From Diphasiastrum complanatum (taxonomy: Eukaryota > Streptophyta > Lycopodiopsida > Lycopodiales > Lycopodiaceae), in the NCBI GenBank assembly GCA_029204225.1, contig CM055092.1, forward strand, positions 79,442,838 to 79,506,837: a DNA stretch of 64,000 nucleotides, given 5' to 3'. The notes beneath the pieces were generated by a model, which saw nothing but the letters and a program-made list of their open reading frames with translations, was not told where the DNA came from and did not search any database. Below, piece by piece: positions 1-12,068 of the stretch; within the stretch, counting starts at the first letter, position 1, and the number at the start of each line of letters is the position of its first letter. A program made the position numbers and the translations under genes.

Positions 1-1260
1 AACTCGATTGTGCTTCCTCTTTTGCTAGGGGTTTTTCTTCTACTAGCATTCAAAAAGAGTCAAAATTCTATACAAAACTCACTTTTAGGTGACAACCCCT
101 ATGTGACCCCGAATTGTCACTTACAAGATGTGGTCCCATCGACTGCCTAGTCATGTGTACAGTTGGCCCTGGTCTCATGATTGGACTCGAAACACAATTA
201 CATAGTAATTATACTTTTATTCTAACTGTCTCCCTAAAAGTAGAGTTTATTTTTTTGAACAGTTCTATAGCATGCTTCAGTTAAACAATTTTGTCTATAG
301 AAAGCTTTCATCTATACTTATTAAATTTTTCTCTCAAAACTGGCTTCATAAAAATGTCAAACTAGTTTCTATCATGTGCCTAATTCTTGGCATTCAAACA
401 TCTCAATTCATTTTTGAACATAAAAAATAATCATGGCAAAACAAGAAATCAAGAAACTAGATAAAGGTGACAAACTTTCACCAAATTAGACAAAGCAAGG
501 TAGCATTCTTTACAATTAATGATCATTTAATACATGAGGCTTGAATCTAGAGCATGATCAAAGCTCTCATGTGATTTTAGGCACATAAATCACAAATTAC
601 ATCAAGAAAACTCTCAAAGAGATGTTTCAAGAACACTTAAAGAGTCCAAAAATGTCAAATGTAGAATAGTCTCCAAATATAGCATGACTTCAGCTATTTA
701 TAGTGGTCCTTTGTGCTTCTAGTATGAGTTTGGAAATTATTTAGTTAAATTGGACTTTACAACTATTATTACAATTTCGCTATTTACAAATATAGAGTGG
801 TTGTTCAAAGCCATATTATTAACTACCCTATTGACCTATTCTACTCTAATTTAGCTCTATGCCTACATTTAATATTTGCAATTATCAAGCTCATGGACTA
901 ATTACATGCAATTACTTACGTGTTTTTGTCTCCAAAAATGAGAAACCGTGTAGTTCTTTGTTGAATGGCATGCTCCATAAATCCTTTGAAAGTAGTAAAA
1001 AAAATCTTTGGCCACTTTAAGGTAGGAATGATCTTTCCATATATTGTTTGGTAACCATTTTTTGTTGATCAGATATTGCTGCATTATGCTCGACTTCCAG
1101 CTCATTATTGTAGAACAATGTTGTGGCAAGTCTTATGTAGAAAAATCTTTGATCTACACATTTGGCCCATATGTTCATAAGATCATTGTAGATCAAAGAT
1201 CATATGCATGTGGAGCAATACATGATTTTTTGATGATTATATGATGATGAGCAATATCAA
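1..1260. other. Intergenic, no gene seen
   Basis: AT-rich sequence with only short random ORFs on both strands. I see no retroelement domain, RNA gene or repeat I can name here. Confidence 0.5.
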
Positions 1261-1271
1261 GATGAGCTATC

Positions 1272-1660
1272 TTTGGTATGCAGTGGGGTTGGACACATGC
1301 ACATACACTCTAGGGCCTATATAGGACATTTAGGAACTCGACCTCCTCCATATTTGGTATGCAGTAGGGTTGGACACATGCAATACACTCTAGGGCCTAT
1401 ATAGGACAAGTTGGATTGGACACGATTTTACTTGAGTGCACCCAAGCACCTGCACTGCTGGCCCCACTCCATCCAATGGTGATGAATGGGGCTAAGGGAG
1501 AAAAAACATTTCTCTCCCTTGGATGGTGTGGGGACCCTGTGCATCAAATGCACTGCAGGGGCATCTGCAGTGCACTACTTAATGAGAGCCGGTTGGACAC
1601 ATGCACAGGGCCTATATAGGACATTTAGGAACTCCACCTCTTCCCATATTAAGCTTTTGG
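1272..1660 (+). repeat. 81-bp direct repeat, about 2.5 copies, each with CTATATAG
   Basis: A unit beginning TTTGGTATGCAGT, continuing through GGTTGGACACATGC and ending GGGCCTATATAGGACA, occurs at 1272 and again at 1353, a period of 81 bp. A third, shorter copy lies at about 1589-1650 (GGTTGGACACATGCACAGGG, then CCTATATAGGACATTTAGGAACT). The repeated CTATATAG could be a TATA-like core, so this may be a degraded LTR promoter; that is inference. Confidence 0.7.
1435..1577. mobile_element. Small fold-back (MITE-like) element
   Basis: The ends mirror one another. AGTGCACC on the left faces GCAGTGCACT on the right, and CCCCACTCCATCC (about 1462-1474) faces GGATGGTGTGGGG (1521-1533). An inner hairpin pairs AAGGGAGAAA with TTTCTCTCCCTT. 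On the right arm a perfect 10-bp hairpin, TGCACTGCAG and CTGCAGTGCA, has a 6-nt loop (1549-1574). ACTTG precedes and ACTTA follows the ends, a possible imperfect target duplication. No coding capacity. Confidence 0.55.
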
Positions 1661-2580
1661 CTTTTGGTTATTAGTTATTAGCTCCATCTCCTCATCAACA
1701 TTTACACTCTAAGGGTGAAACTTTTGTTGATTGATCTTTATTTGGTTGGGTGATTTGGATCCACTGCTGTTCACTTTGATAATTTCTAAAACAAGATTTG
1801 CATATATTGTTTCCTCCAATAATACAATGAATCATTTTTCACAAGTGCATTTATTAAGTTATAGTCTAATGGGTGGAAATAGTTTCATAAAAAGTAGGTG
1901 ACATATTTGACGAGCAACTACACATTTCAAAATGACAAGTGATGAAAGGCTTTGTTTGAGGTGCATTTTAATATTTTCTCAGGTAACAGTGCATTTTCTA
2001 TCCAAAATAGAGGGTGAGGGTTCCAATTGTCTAAAAGTGAACAAATGAGAATTCTTCCCTTTTGCACTGAGATTGAGCTGATAATGTGTGGCATGCGAGG
2101 TGATAAGGGGCGGGCGGGAGGCTTTGCCAAGTAAAAGCAACTAAAGTTTGAATTTTACGTTTTCTTACATGGAAACATTGCCCAACAAATCAAATTGTTA
2201 CAAAGACCTCAAAAAAAAATATCAATGGCATGGGGCCGCATGGTAGGAGTGCAAAGGGGCCAATCCATTTGCACTCCCTGGTCCTCCTTTTGAAATGGCC
2301 CCCTTTAGAATCTCACCTTTTCCTCATAAGTCAATATAAGCCAATAAAGAATAACGTGCCATACCGTACGCTTCAAAATGCAAATGGCAGTCAATTCTTG
2401 GGATTGGCAGCCCAGCCGCCAAGCTGGTTGCACGTCAACCGCCAAAGACCAGCAAAGCGCCTAAGCCGTCCGATGACTAGCGATCTGCGGTCCAGATCGA
2501 TGTACGGTAGTCGGCCTTCAAATAGAGATCCCTATCATATTTTCACCATCAACGGCAACCGGCTCTGATCCCCTTATGCG
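1661..2580. other. Intergenic, upstream of the P4H gene
   Basis: No supported gene. It presumably contains the promoter of the downstream prolyl 4-hydroxylase gene, but I cannot point to a clear TATA box. The only long ORF (2230-2568) has no recognisable domain. Confidence 0.4.
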
Positions 2581-3048
2581 TATTGCTCGTTCTTAGCAGC
2601 GCTTCTTCCTTCCTTCTCTTTCTCTCCATCTCTCTGTTCCGGATCGCGTTCCCTCAGACCATCGCTCCGATCTTCGTTCTGCATCCCTATCACTTAGTCT
2701 TTGCAATCTCAATTTGATAGAGCAGCGCATGCTGTACGTGACGGGGAGCATCAGAAGCAGTAGATTTACAACATGCTAGAAGCGGCGATGAGTTGTTCTT
2801 ATGGAATAATACGGGTTTAGGTTTTAGATGCCGAGGAATTTGACAGCATTGGGAATTTCAACGCAGTCGAAGTGAAGAGTTTGCTTTTTGTGAGCGGACG
2901 CAAGTTCTTTCAATCAATCTGCGGTCGCTGTTTTCGAGCAGAGGGAATTGATTTTGATCAGTTATCTAAAGAATCTAATTTTGGAAAAAGCTTTGTATAG
3001 TTTTTGAACGAGAGCTGATCGGACTTTTAGGGTTTGAGGGTTTGAGAG
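2581..3048 (+). promoter_or_regulatory. Probable 5' UTR and core promoter of the P4H gene
   Basis: A pyrimidine-rich stretch at about 2600-2640 (TTCTTCCTTCCTTCTCTTTC and following CT-rich bases) lies about 410 bp ahead of the chosen start codon. Such CT-rich blocks are common near plant transcription starts. The exact transcription start is not visible. Confidence 0.35.
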
Positions 3049-6000
3049 ATGGCCAAAGACGGGCGGAGTGTGAAAGGCAAGAGGGCATTGTGTACCACCA
3101 TTCTAGCGGCGCTTCTTCTTCTGTCAGTGGCGTTGTTGTTGCTGTTGGCGGTGGGCATTGTAGGCGTGCCTTCCGGGTTGTCTTCAGGGAACCCTTCTAT
3201 TTCTCTCAGACTTCCAGTGGCGTCCACATCCTCCATCACACAACTGTAAGTTCTAACTACTTGTATTTGATCATGTCGATTGGGAACTTTTGATTGTTGA
3301 AATCCTTTTCTAATCCACTTTGAGGATTATTTGCTTCTTGATTACAAACTTGTAGTTCTGAAATTCGTGCTTCTTGTTCCTGTCACAACTATGCGCCTAC
3401 TTCTTTTTAAGAAGTTGAACATTGTGAGGTTTTACCAACAATAAAATCTCCTTAGTATCTAAGACGAGTCTAGATTTCCCTTTTACACCCCACATGGAGT
3501 TCATGCATAGATTTGCTGCCTTTTATACTTTACTAAATCCTCATGCAAATTTATGTCAATGTTTCAGATGAAAAAAGAAAATGAGAAAGGCTTAGGTACG
3601 CAAATGATGGATTATAAAAGCAACTTATCCATCACTCACTGGAATAGGTAAAATCAGGAAATTCAGCATGGTCTTGTGTGAACAGATAAGATTGACTTCC
3701 TTGCAAGTTGCCACCTACTGTTAGTAGGTTTAAAGGGAACTAGGAGAGCATGTTATGCCCAAAGGAAGGTCTAATTTAACAACATATACTGTATTCTAAG
3801 CCCTAAAAGTGGTAGAAAGTCAACACTCAGATCTCTTGATGCCTACTCAGGCAGGGACTCTGATGATTGCTATCAATTGACAATAGATACCCGCATCTCA
3901 GAAACTTAAATCAAAGTTGGAGATTATAACATGCATTACTCAGACACAACTGACATGCCAAGATGCCTTCCTCCCCACTTTTCGGGAATTGCTTTTGTAC
4001 AACTGAGCATCAACAAGGTTGTAACTTTGTTGGTCAAGTCAACATCTTGACGTAATTGAGCAGGGACATCATAGCATTTGGTCTTATGCTATGATGGTCT
4101 AAGACTTTGTTGTCCAAGTTATGACAAGTGGTTTGTGCTAATTCTTTCTATCTCGATTCTTTATTGGTGCATTTTGCCCACCATCTATGCTTTTTAGTTA
4201 GGTTTTAAGGAAGCCAAAGTGATGACATATATTTCTCCTTTTCATTTCCAGATAAAGTAGGGAGTTTATCTGATTAGCTTTGCTGTTGAGTGCTTTCTTT
4301 CACCATTATTGAGTTTGCCCTTCATCTCTGGAGAAGTGATAGAAACTTAGTACATTGGTTGTTGTACAAACGTATGAAAGTTAATGTTGAGCATGTCACC
4401 TGCACCTGCTCTAGAGGGCTGATGACGTGAGTAGAGATGTCGTAAGATTTGGTCCACGTTATGCATGATGGTCTATGATTTTGTGGTTGGACTCCATTGG
4501 GTTGAAGATTGGATGTCTCCTTTGTTGTGTTGGGCATTATCCTAGACATAACATAGTTTGCCACATTTATTTATTGGGTGTGAATACTTTTCTCCAAGGG
4601 TTACCTTTGCCACCCTAGATTTTAAATAGGATTTTTGGTGGTCGCGCTTCAAGAACCCCAAGACTGTCTTTGGACCTTGCAAAAGCTTTGAACAATTAAG
4701 CTGAAATCTTCCAAGACTCTAGTTGTATCTTTTTTTGGTAGAGTTGCTTTCAATGACTTATATTCTAGGGGGTAAATCCTATGTAAAGTTCATAATACTT
4801 GCAAAATTTAGTAGAAAAACAGGCGAGCTTCATAATACTTGCTTTTTCATGTGGTTTAACTTTTGTTCATGCAGGAATTTTCTCATGTCCACTAAGGGAT
4901 TGTTTCCAGCAAGGTTCCCCTTGTTCTTTCAAATCATTATGGAAAATTATTCAATCCATATAAGAAAATAAAGTAGAGATCTGAAAAAAATATCAGCTTA
5001 AACTTTCATAATGCCAATCTTGAGGCAATTTCTAGAGCATCCTAGTATGACAAGGCTTTACACAATAAAGTCTTACTTTGAGAGTGTCTTGATAACACAT
5101 GCCTTACATAAGCCTTCTAAGAGTAGCGACTTTAAGAGTGCTTAAGCTAATCGAAAGATTACTTGAGTCCTTCGAAGATCAAGATAGCGTCTTAATGTTA
5201 CACCCTAGATCATTTTTTCTTCTTGTCTGTCTATTTTCAGATTTGGGCAATTAAGGAAGTTTTTGCCTATGTTTAGAATCGCTGCAACTTTCTCTCCATG
5301 TTATCAGATGTACACATTAGCAATAACATCATCCACATGCCATGTAAGATTGTACTTTACAAGAAAGTAGTTGGCCAACATATCTGTTGGGTGTATGTAA
5401 GTAATCGAATGCACTATATTACCTAGTGTAGTTGAAGGATTGGTCACACAAATGGACGATGATTCCTATTCATGGAGTGCACCATGTTAGGGATGGACTC
5501 ATTTGGTAGCTAGGTGATGTACTGCATTGGGCACAATGTTAGGGAGAAGGCAGATGCTTGGCAGTGGCTAGATTCTTGTAATGTGAGCATCTTGCATGGA
5601 TGGTGGAGCTAGTCTGACCAGGGTGATGCATGTGGCCAACAATGGGTTGTGGCCTTGCATGGCATAAATTAGTATTCCTTGTAATGGTTGGGGTTTGTAG
5701 CATCCATGCATTTATGGTGGGGTGGTATTTATACAAGTTACATCATGTTGATTGACTTTACTTATGTTCTTTTTGCAAAAAATATATATAGTGTTTTATA
5801 GTTGTCCGTGATGGATTGTTACACTTAAGCCGGACATCTTTGTACAAATGTATGAAAGAAACTGTGGTTGTTGATTTATGCATTTGACTTGCACCTATTG
5901 ATAGTGCTGATGCTGTTGAGTAGGAAGGTTCTGGCATTCATTTATTGTTATGCATTATGCAGTTGATGGTCTAAGACTTTATAGCCATTGGGTGCATTTT

Positions 6001-8457
6001 GTTATTTTAAAGATTGGATGGATTTCTTGGAATAAAGGGCAAATCTTGCTCCTTTTATCTTATGTAAGCAACATTACAAGCCATCATTAAGTTTGTGTTC
6101 TTCTTCTTGCATCCTGCACATCTTCGATAAAATGAAGTTATAAAGGCTGCATAGCGAAACCCAACTATTGCAATTGCAGTCTCTTTTTGACATTCATTTT
6201 CTGTTCAAGGATTTGCTGCTCAATATTACTAGAAATATTATGTGAATACAATATTCTATAAGGGAAGTTCTTGGAAGTATGAGCGCTTTTGTGCATAGAC
6301 ATGAATAATTATACAAAGCGGGATGTCCTTGTCTTAGAAGATAGATTATGTGTCATGCGTGTTATTCTAGCTGAACGATGCAGTGTACTGAGATGTTTTC
6401 TTTGTGATGGTTGTCTTACATAATATCACAGAAAGGTGTCATAACTTTTTGTACTGTGTACTGAGATGTCTTTGTGATGGTTGTCTTACATAATATCACA
6501 GGACTTGTATTTTTCACCATGTGGGTTATAAGGTTAGGCTTGACTCATTACCGTCAACATGTGATAATCATTCTGGCTGTCTTAATGAGACCTTGTGCTT
6601 CATTTTATTTCAGTTTTGGATCAAATATCTATAGTAGTGGCTTTTGTATGCACTGTGCAGGGAGGATGGGGGTCCGTTGTTAAAAACAATATCCTGGCAA
6701 CCCCGTGCTGTAATCTATCATAATTTTCTGGTATGCTTCCAGAAATTCACATCAGTTTTTCTTTGACAATTTCTGCTGTGCCTTTCAATAAAAGCAATGC
6801 AATAAACTGCCTGTATATAAAAGTTACTTAAAGATTCTTTGCAGTGCGGGAGTGTGCCAATCGGATAATTGGAATGTAGTTTGCTGTATCTTTCCTGCGT
6901 TAATGTCTTGGAATGTTTTCTTTTAGTTGTTATTCTGTGGTTATTGAAGTGAGTTGTTGTCAGAGCAATGCTAGTGGGAATTCTTGATGTGAACAAGGCT
7001 GTACACAAAGCCATTTTTCTTAGGATCTGTATTTCTGCTCTTTACGTCATTATCCAGCTGTTAGCCTTTTGTGCCTATATATTATTTGGTGTTAACTGCA
7101 GTCGAGTGAGGAGTGTGATCATCTGATCAATCTTGCAAAGCCCAAAATGAGAAAATCAACTGTTGTGGACAGCGTAACTGGTGTAAGCAAAGACAGTAGG
7201 TATGTTGTGGCCCTTCATGAATCCACAGTATAATTTTTGTTTCTTAATCAGTTGAATAGTTTAAATCAAAGCTGTCAGTAAAGACGGCGTTGCTTTTGAT
7301 GTTGTATTCTGATTCAGCTATTTATGTGCTTCTCTTCCATCCATCAGAGTGCGGACAAGCTCAGGAATGTTTTTGAGTCGAGGCCATGATTCAGTTGTCT
7401 CTAGCATCGAGAAAAGAATCTCGCAATTTACATTCATACCTATAGGTTTGGTTCTCATATCTGCAAATGAGCATCTTTATCTATGCTACCTGTGTTCATT
7501 TCAATATTTACAGCAATCACTCACTGAATGCATGTCTATTTTCCTGGTGATGCAATAGAATATGGGGAAGGGCTTCAGGTTCTCCATTATGAAGCAGGAC
7601 AAAAATATGAGCCACACTATGACTACTTTTATGATTCTGTCAATACCAAAAATGGTGGTCAAAGAATTGCTACAGTTCTTATGTACTTGTGAGTGATATC
7701 ATAATGTCCAAATGTTCATTAACCTTTTCTGCTGCTCTACTTTCTAAGTTTTACATGTGTCAAGTTCACACTTTTGACAAGTTGTTTGGTGGTATGCTTC
7801 AAGAATGGATTCTTGATTGTTTGACTGCTCTTCTGACTTTTCAACCGCAACTTCCTATTAGTCTAAGTTTGGTTCATGGAACTCATCCAAGTCCCCCCCA
7901 AAGAAGTGATCTCCTTATGTAAGAGCTGGATGCAGGTCGGATGTGGAGGCAGGGGGTGAAACTGTCTTTCCCAAGGCCCAAGTAAATAGTAGCTCAATAC
8001 CTTGGTGGGATGAGCTCTCAGAGTGTGCCAAAGCTGGCCTTTCTGTGCGACCTCACAAGGGTGATGCTCTATTGTTCTGGAGCATGACGCCTAATGCAAC
8101 TGTGGATTCTACGAGCCTACATGGTTATACCTTTTCTTACCGGTTGCATATTTGTGTTGTCAATATTCAACATTGAGTGAAAGTTTAGGCACAATGGAGG
8201 TTGCCTACAGAAATTTGCCTTGAAAAAACTAAATCAATGAGTTATCTCATAAATAGTTCTGAAAAGGACAAATGAAAGGTTTATTTGTGTCATAAATCAC
8301 TTACCTTCACAGCAACAAGTCTAAGCAATGTGGTCTGCTGTATGATTCTTCACTGAAGTGTTTGAGTATCTTTCGTCTTTCAGGTGGCTGCCCGGTAATT
8401 AGAGGTGATAAATGGTCAGCAACAAAGTGGCTTCGGGTGGAAAAATATGCTGTGTGA
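3049..8457 (+). CDS. Prolyl 4-hydroxylase (2OG-Fe(II) oxygenase), 7 exons, intact
   Basis: Exons are 3049-3245, 6661-6730, 7102-7199, 7348-7445, 7559-7688, 7936-8123 and 8384-8457. Every intron starts GT and ends AG, and the frame is kept throughout to TGA at 8455-8457, giving 855 coding bases and 284 residues. Residues 17-42 form a hydrophobic signal anchor behind a basic start (MAKDGRSVKGKR), as in type II ER/Golgi plant P4Hs. The catalytic domain shows the HYD iron motif in EPHYDYF, a distal His in TSLHGG and the 2-oxoglutarate-binding Lys in RGDKWSATKW. It also has the family blocks GEGLQVLHYEAGQKYEPHYD, GGQRIATVLMYLSD and GGETVFPKA. The family hydroxylates proline in hydroxyproline-rich cell-wall glycoproteins. 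The length is normal. I do not assign a paralogue number. Confidence 0.93.
3246..6660 (+). other. Intron 1 of the P4H gene (3,415 bp) with diverged internal repeats
   Basis: It begins GTAAGT and ends GTGCAG. No gene is seen inside. Three diverged copies of a 130-190 bp unit lie at about 3995-4130, 4360-4525 and 5838-6025, recognisable by GATGGTCTAAGACTTTGTTG-like and TTGTACAA...TATGAAAG motifs. A shorter duplication of about 45 bp (TGTACTGAGATG ... TTACATAATATCACAG) lies at 6384-6431 and 6457-6500. Confidence 0.75.
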
Positions 8458-10154
8458 TGAATTTGCTATTATCAGTTTTGGATGCTTAACACCAAAAGAG
8501 TATTGTGAATATTCAGCTAACAATTGTGTCATTTATCTGTGTGATCCTTGCTGTGGTGGCTCAATTGGTTATCTTAGTTTCTTTGGTCTCAAGTTCGAGC
8601 CTCCCCGTGGAAACCAAGAAGCATTTATCTGTGTCAGAATCTGTTTTACTGTTATCAAAACATGATTTAACCACTTTGGAAAATGAAAATTGTGTTCTTG
8701 TTTCGAAGAAATTGTTGCAACCCATAAAAGTAGGTAAAGAGTGTGCAAATGGGCAAAATTTCCTATGTTTCAGGACCATGCATCCCTGAATTTTGTAAAG
8801 GGGAACTTCAAAATGGTTTCAACACAGATAGCTTTTCCTCAAGATCATGAAATCATACCTGCATGGCCTTTTTTTGGGATAGTTTGCTGGGATTCAAGTC
8901 ACTTCAATAATTTTTCAAGATTTTGAATAGACGATCCAGAAAATTTTTGGAAGATGAAGGGACATTTTGAAAATGTATCAGGAAGAAATAGATTCTTGAA
9001 GAGATCTTGGACTTTTAGGGACTCGATTTGAGTCTCAGATTGATTCAAATCATTTGAAAGGCTTGAAGTCATGATTCTTTGGAACTATATTTTTTGGAGG
9101 CTTTGGAAGGAGGCATTTACCTCTGCTTCAAATGTAATGCACAAAAGAGGCTGTGTCTAGTTTCATGAGTATGAATTTTTGTTCTCACCCTTATTTACAG
9201 CTGATGACTTGTTAGTTCTGTTGACGGTAGCTTAGAGTTTGTCTTTCGCATGGGCATGAGATTGTGCTTTGCGTCGCATTCATGTGATCACCCCCAACAT
9301 GTCTCATGTTTTCCCTTGTTACTTCGTTCACCTTTCTTTTTTATTTGGAATTTTCATCTTCCATAGATCTCAACTTTCAAGAAAGCATATAGCTTGAAGT
9401 TTATCTTCCTCATTTTTGTTCTTGCTGGAAAAATGATATTCTTATTTAATAATATTTTTTGTGCTATTGGCATTGTGTGAACATAGTTGTAGTTTCAAGT
9501 TGGGAGTGTTGAATGGTAGCTTTTTGTATCTCGCCATGTTTTTCAAGAATGCTTGCGGGCACATTCGGTTTTGAGCTTTCAGATACCTGCTTGGATCATC
9601 GCTGGGGTAAAAATAGGAAACTAAGTCATCAAAGGTCAATCATGATGTCTCTGTGTGTGTGTGTGTGTGTGTCTGTCTTATCCAATTATAGAGGTCTTAC
9701 TGTTACGATGGGTGGCAAAATTATGGGGAATCGCATGATTGTAAGGTCCCAATGTTGGTACTTAATCCTCAATATCCAAGTCATAAGTTTGATATGGCCC
9801 CGTGTCTGTGGCATGTATCCTGTGTGTAGGCAGCTTCTACAGTTCTGTCATCAGCTGTAAAAGAAGCTCAATGAAAGTATGGTTAGCTTTTTGCCAGAAA
9901 ACGGAAAGGAAAGAAGGTCAGGTTGTCAAAGCAGATGCACAGCTGCAGCTGATGTAAAATGAAAAGTCAAAAAACGGGAAGGGGAAAGACTTGGGCTGCA
10001 ACTGCAGCAGAATGTATGCTGCAGCTCTAATCTTAGGAATAAGTATGGAGGATGGGGGCAAGATACTAGGATGGGGCAGTTGGTATGAGTGGCTGGCAGG
10101 GCCCCAATCAGGGACACAGCCCCAGGCTATTGGGCCCAGCCTGCAGCAGCAAAG

Positions 10155-10156
<2 letters not shown>
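8458..10156. other. 3' flank of the P4H gene, intergenic
   Basis: This probably starts with the P4H 3' UTR. An ORF at 8505-8789 has a hydrophobic N-terminus but no family features and lies directly in the expected UTR, so I do not call it. A short (GT)n tract lies at about 9653-9671. Nothing else is recognisable. Confidence 0.45.

Positions 10157-10219
<63 letters not shown>
10157..10219 (+). repeat. (GA)n microsatellite, about 31 units
   Basis: Uninterrupted GA dinucleotides over 63 bp. Open frames reading Arg-Glu through it are artefacts of the repeat. Confidence 0.98.
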
Positions 10220-10222
<3 letters not shown>

Positions 10223-11999
10223 TTCAGATTTCAAGTGGTTGAAGTAGATTCAGGCCTATTTAAGCTTAAGGAACAAGATCTGCATGCTGTAGGAATCACA
10301 TGAACATGCCCATCTGTGGTTGGGCCCCCTCGTCATTATACATTGTAAAGTAAACCACACCCTGGGGTCGGTGATATTGGTTACTGATTCTTGGTTTCGT
10401 TCCTGACAGAAAATACAGGTTCACTCAAGTAAATTCAGAGTCTTCTAGATGGTTGTCGCAAGTTCCAAAGCATTTGTTTTGGATGATGCTGCAGCAGTTT
10501 TGAGCTGATGCATTTTTTTGAAGTCCTTGCTTGACTAAGCATGGAAGCACATGAACCTTTGTGAGTCAATGAGGGGTTCAGTTACTAGTATGCAACGTTC
10601 TAAATATTCTGGCATGCAGTGACAACAATAAACTTCTATGAAGGGCCACTGAAATTGGAGGCTTAGAGATGGCACAGTATCTCCAAGGGCTTTTGCTAAA
10701 AAAGGAGACAAGTCTCTATGTGAAGTAACACACTGGGCGTTTTAGTTATTGAGATAGACAGGGTTTTGGTCTAGTTCAAGCTGCATTTGCTGTTAACCTA
10801 CCTTTATCCCTGGAGCACGTTTGCATTCATGGGTGCATAGTACTGGTATAATTAGGGTTGTGGACACTTTTGGTGGATCTTCCACCTCAAATCAGACCTT
10901 TGCGTGCAGTATTGCACTAGTGAGGTAAAATATTCAGCAGGCTGCAAATGAAAGTTTTTAATAGTTGTGTTAATCAATTTGGTTTTATTTCACAGAGGTC
11001 AGAATACTTACACAAACATCACCTTGCTAAATTTTTCTGATCCTGAACGTTTTGGGCACATGGGCCATTTGCTAGGCTTTATCAAGAGTATGTTTATAGC
11101 ATATAATCCATGATGGCTTTGTGGAAGACACTGTAAAGTTCCAGATTGCATGTCTGATTATCTGTTTGTTTACTATCCTAGGATCTACATCAATATAAAA
11201 GTTGGTAGAGCCTCATTGACATGAGATAGAGGGGACAAATATGTCGCTATAGCCATTGCTTGAATTTGGCATTGTCAAACTTGTATTTCAATTGTCGAGA
11301 CCATGCAGATGTAGGCCATCTATTTACATGTTAATATGGATTTGTGAAGCTTTCTTCATTAGTTGATAATGAGAAATTGATGCATGATGCTGTCTTTACG
11401 TTGCAGTTTATGTCCTCCAGAGGGACTGTATCCTTATTTGATATTTATGTTACAAAATTTGTTATTCAAAAATTTCCTTATTGGCAGATGTCATAGTGCT
11501 ACTGGATCACTCCAGCTTCTAAGAGCTGAAATGGACTCGTGTATGAACCTATAGCTTAGTAACCTAGCTTATGACCTAAACCCCACAAATAACCTAGTTT
11601 AGTACCCTAAACCCACAAACTGGAATCAGATTCCAGAGCCAAGTTGAAAGATACTTGCATTTTCTTGGATGAAGACCTAACTTTCGTACAAGTACAAGAA
11701 CGGAAATAGGCCTGCCAGAAAGCAAAGGATTTGGAGACGGGATACGTTTCGTAGAAAACATAGCTAAAGAGGTAGTAGAGACTATAGTAGTAGAGCTAGA
11801 GAAATGAGGAACTTTTAGTTCATTTGTAAATGTTGATAGTACCATAATTCTCCTGAACTATTTATCTCCTCATAGGTTTTTAGATGGTACTTGAAGTTAG
11901 TAGTTTTAATTTTAGACTAACGACATTGATGCCTCTTGGTGAAACACACTTGATATGTACTTCCTTGCTCTTATATGCCTTTTGGCATTGAAAAGATGT

Positions 12000-12002
<3 letters not shown>
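10220..12002. other. Intergenic, no gene seen
   Basis: No retroelement domain, RNA gene or plausible exon chain was recognised on either strand. Confidence 0.45.

Positions 12003-12066
<64 letters not shown>
12003..12066 (+). repeat. (TC)32 microsatellite
   Basis: Uninterrupted TC dinucleotides over 64 bp. Confidence 0.98.

Positions 12067-12068
<2 letters not shown>

Noticed and set aside
6474-7014. ORFs within and across P4H intron 1 and exon 2 on both strands
   Set aside because: They cross verified splice junctions of the P4H gene or run antisense to it.
8505-8789. 94-residue ORF with hydrophobic N-terminus just after the P4H stop
   Set aside because: It lies in the expected 3' UTR, has no family features, and overlaps an equally long ORF in another frame.
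9991-10303. ORFs reading Arg-Glu or Glu-Arg repeats through the GA tract, and similar ones at 11880-12202 and 14249-14470
   Set aside because: Direct products of dinucleotide repeats with no stop codons; not genes.
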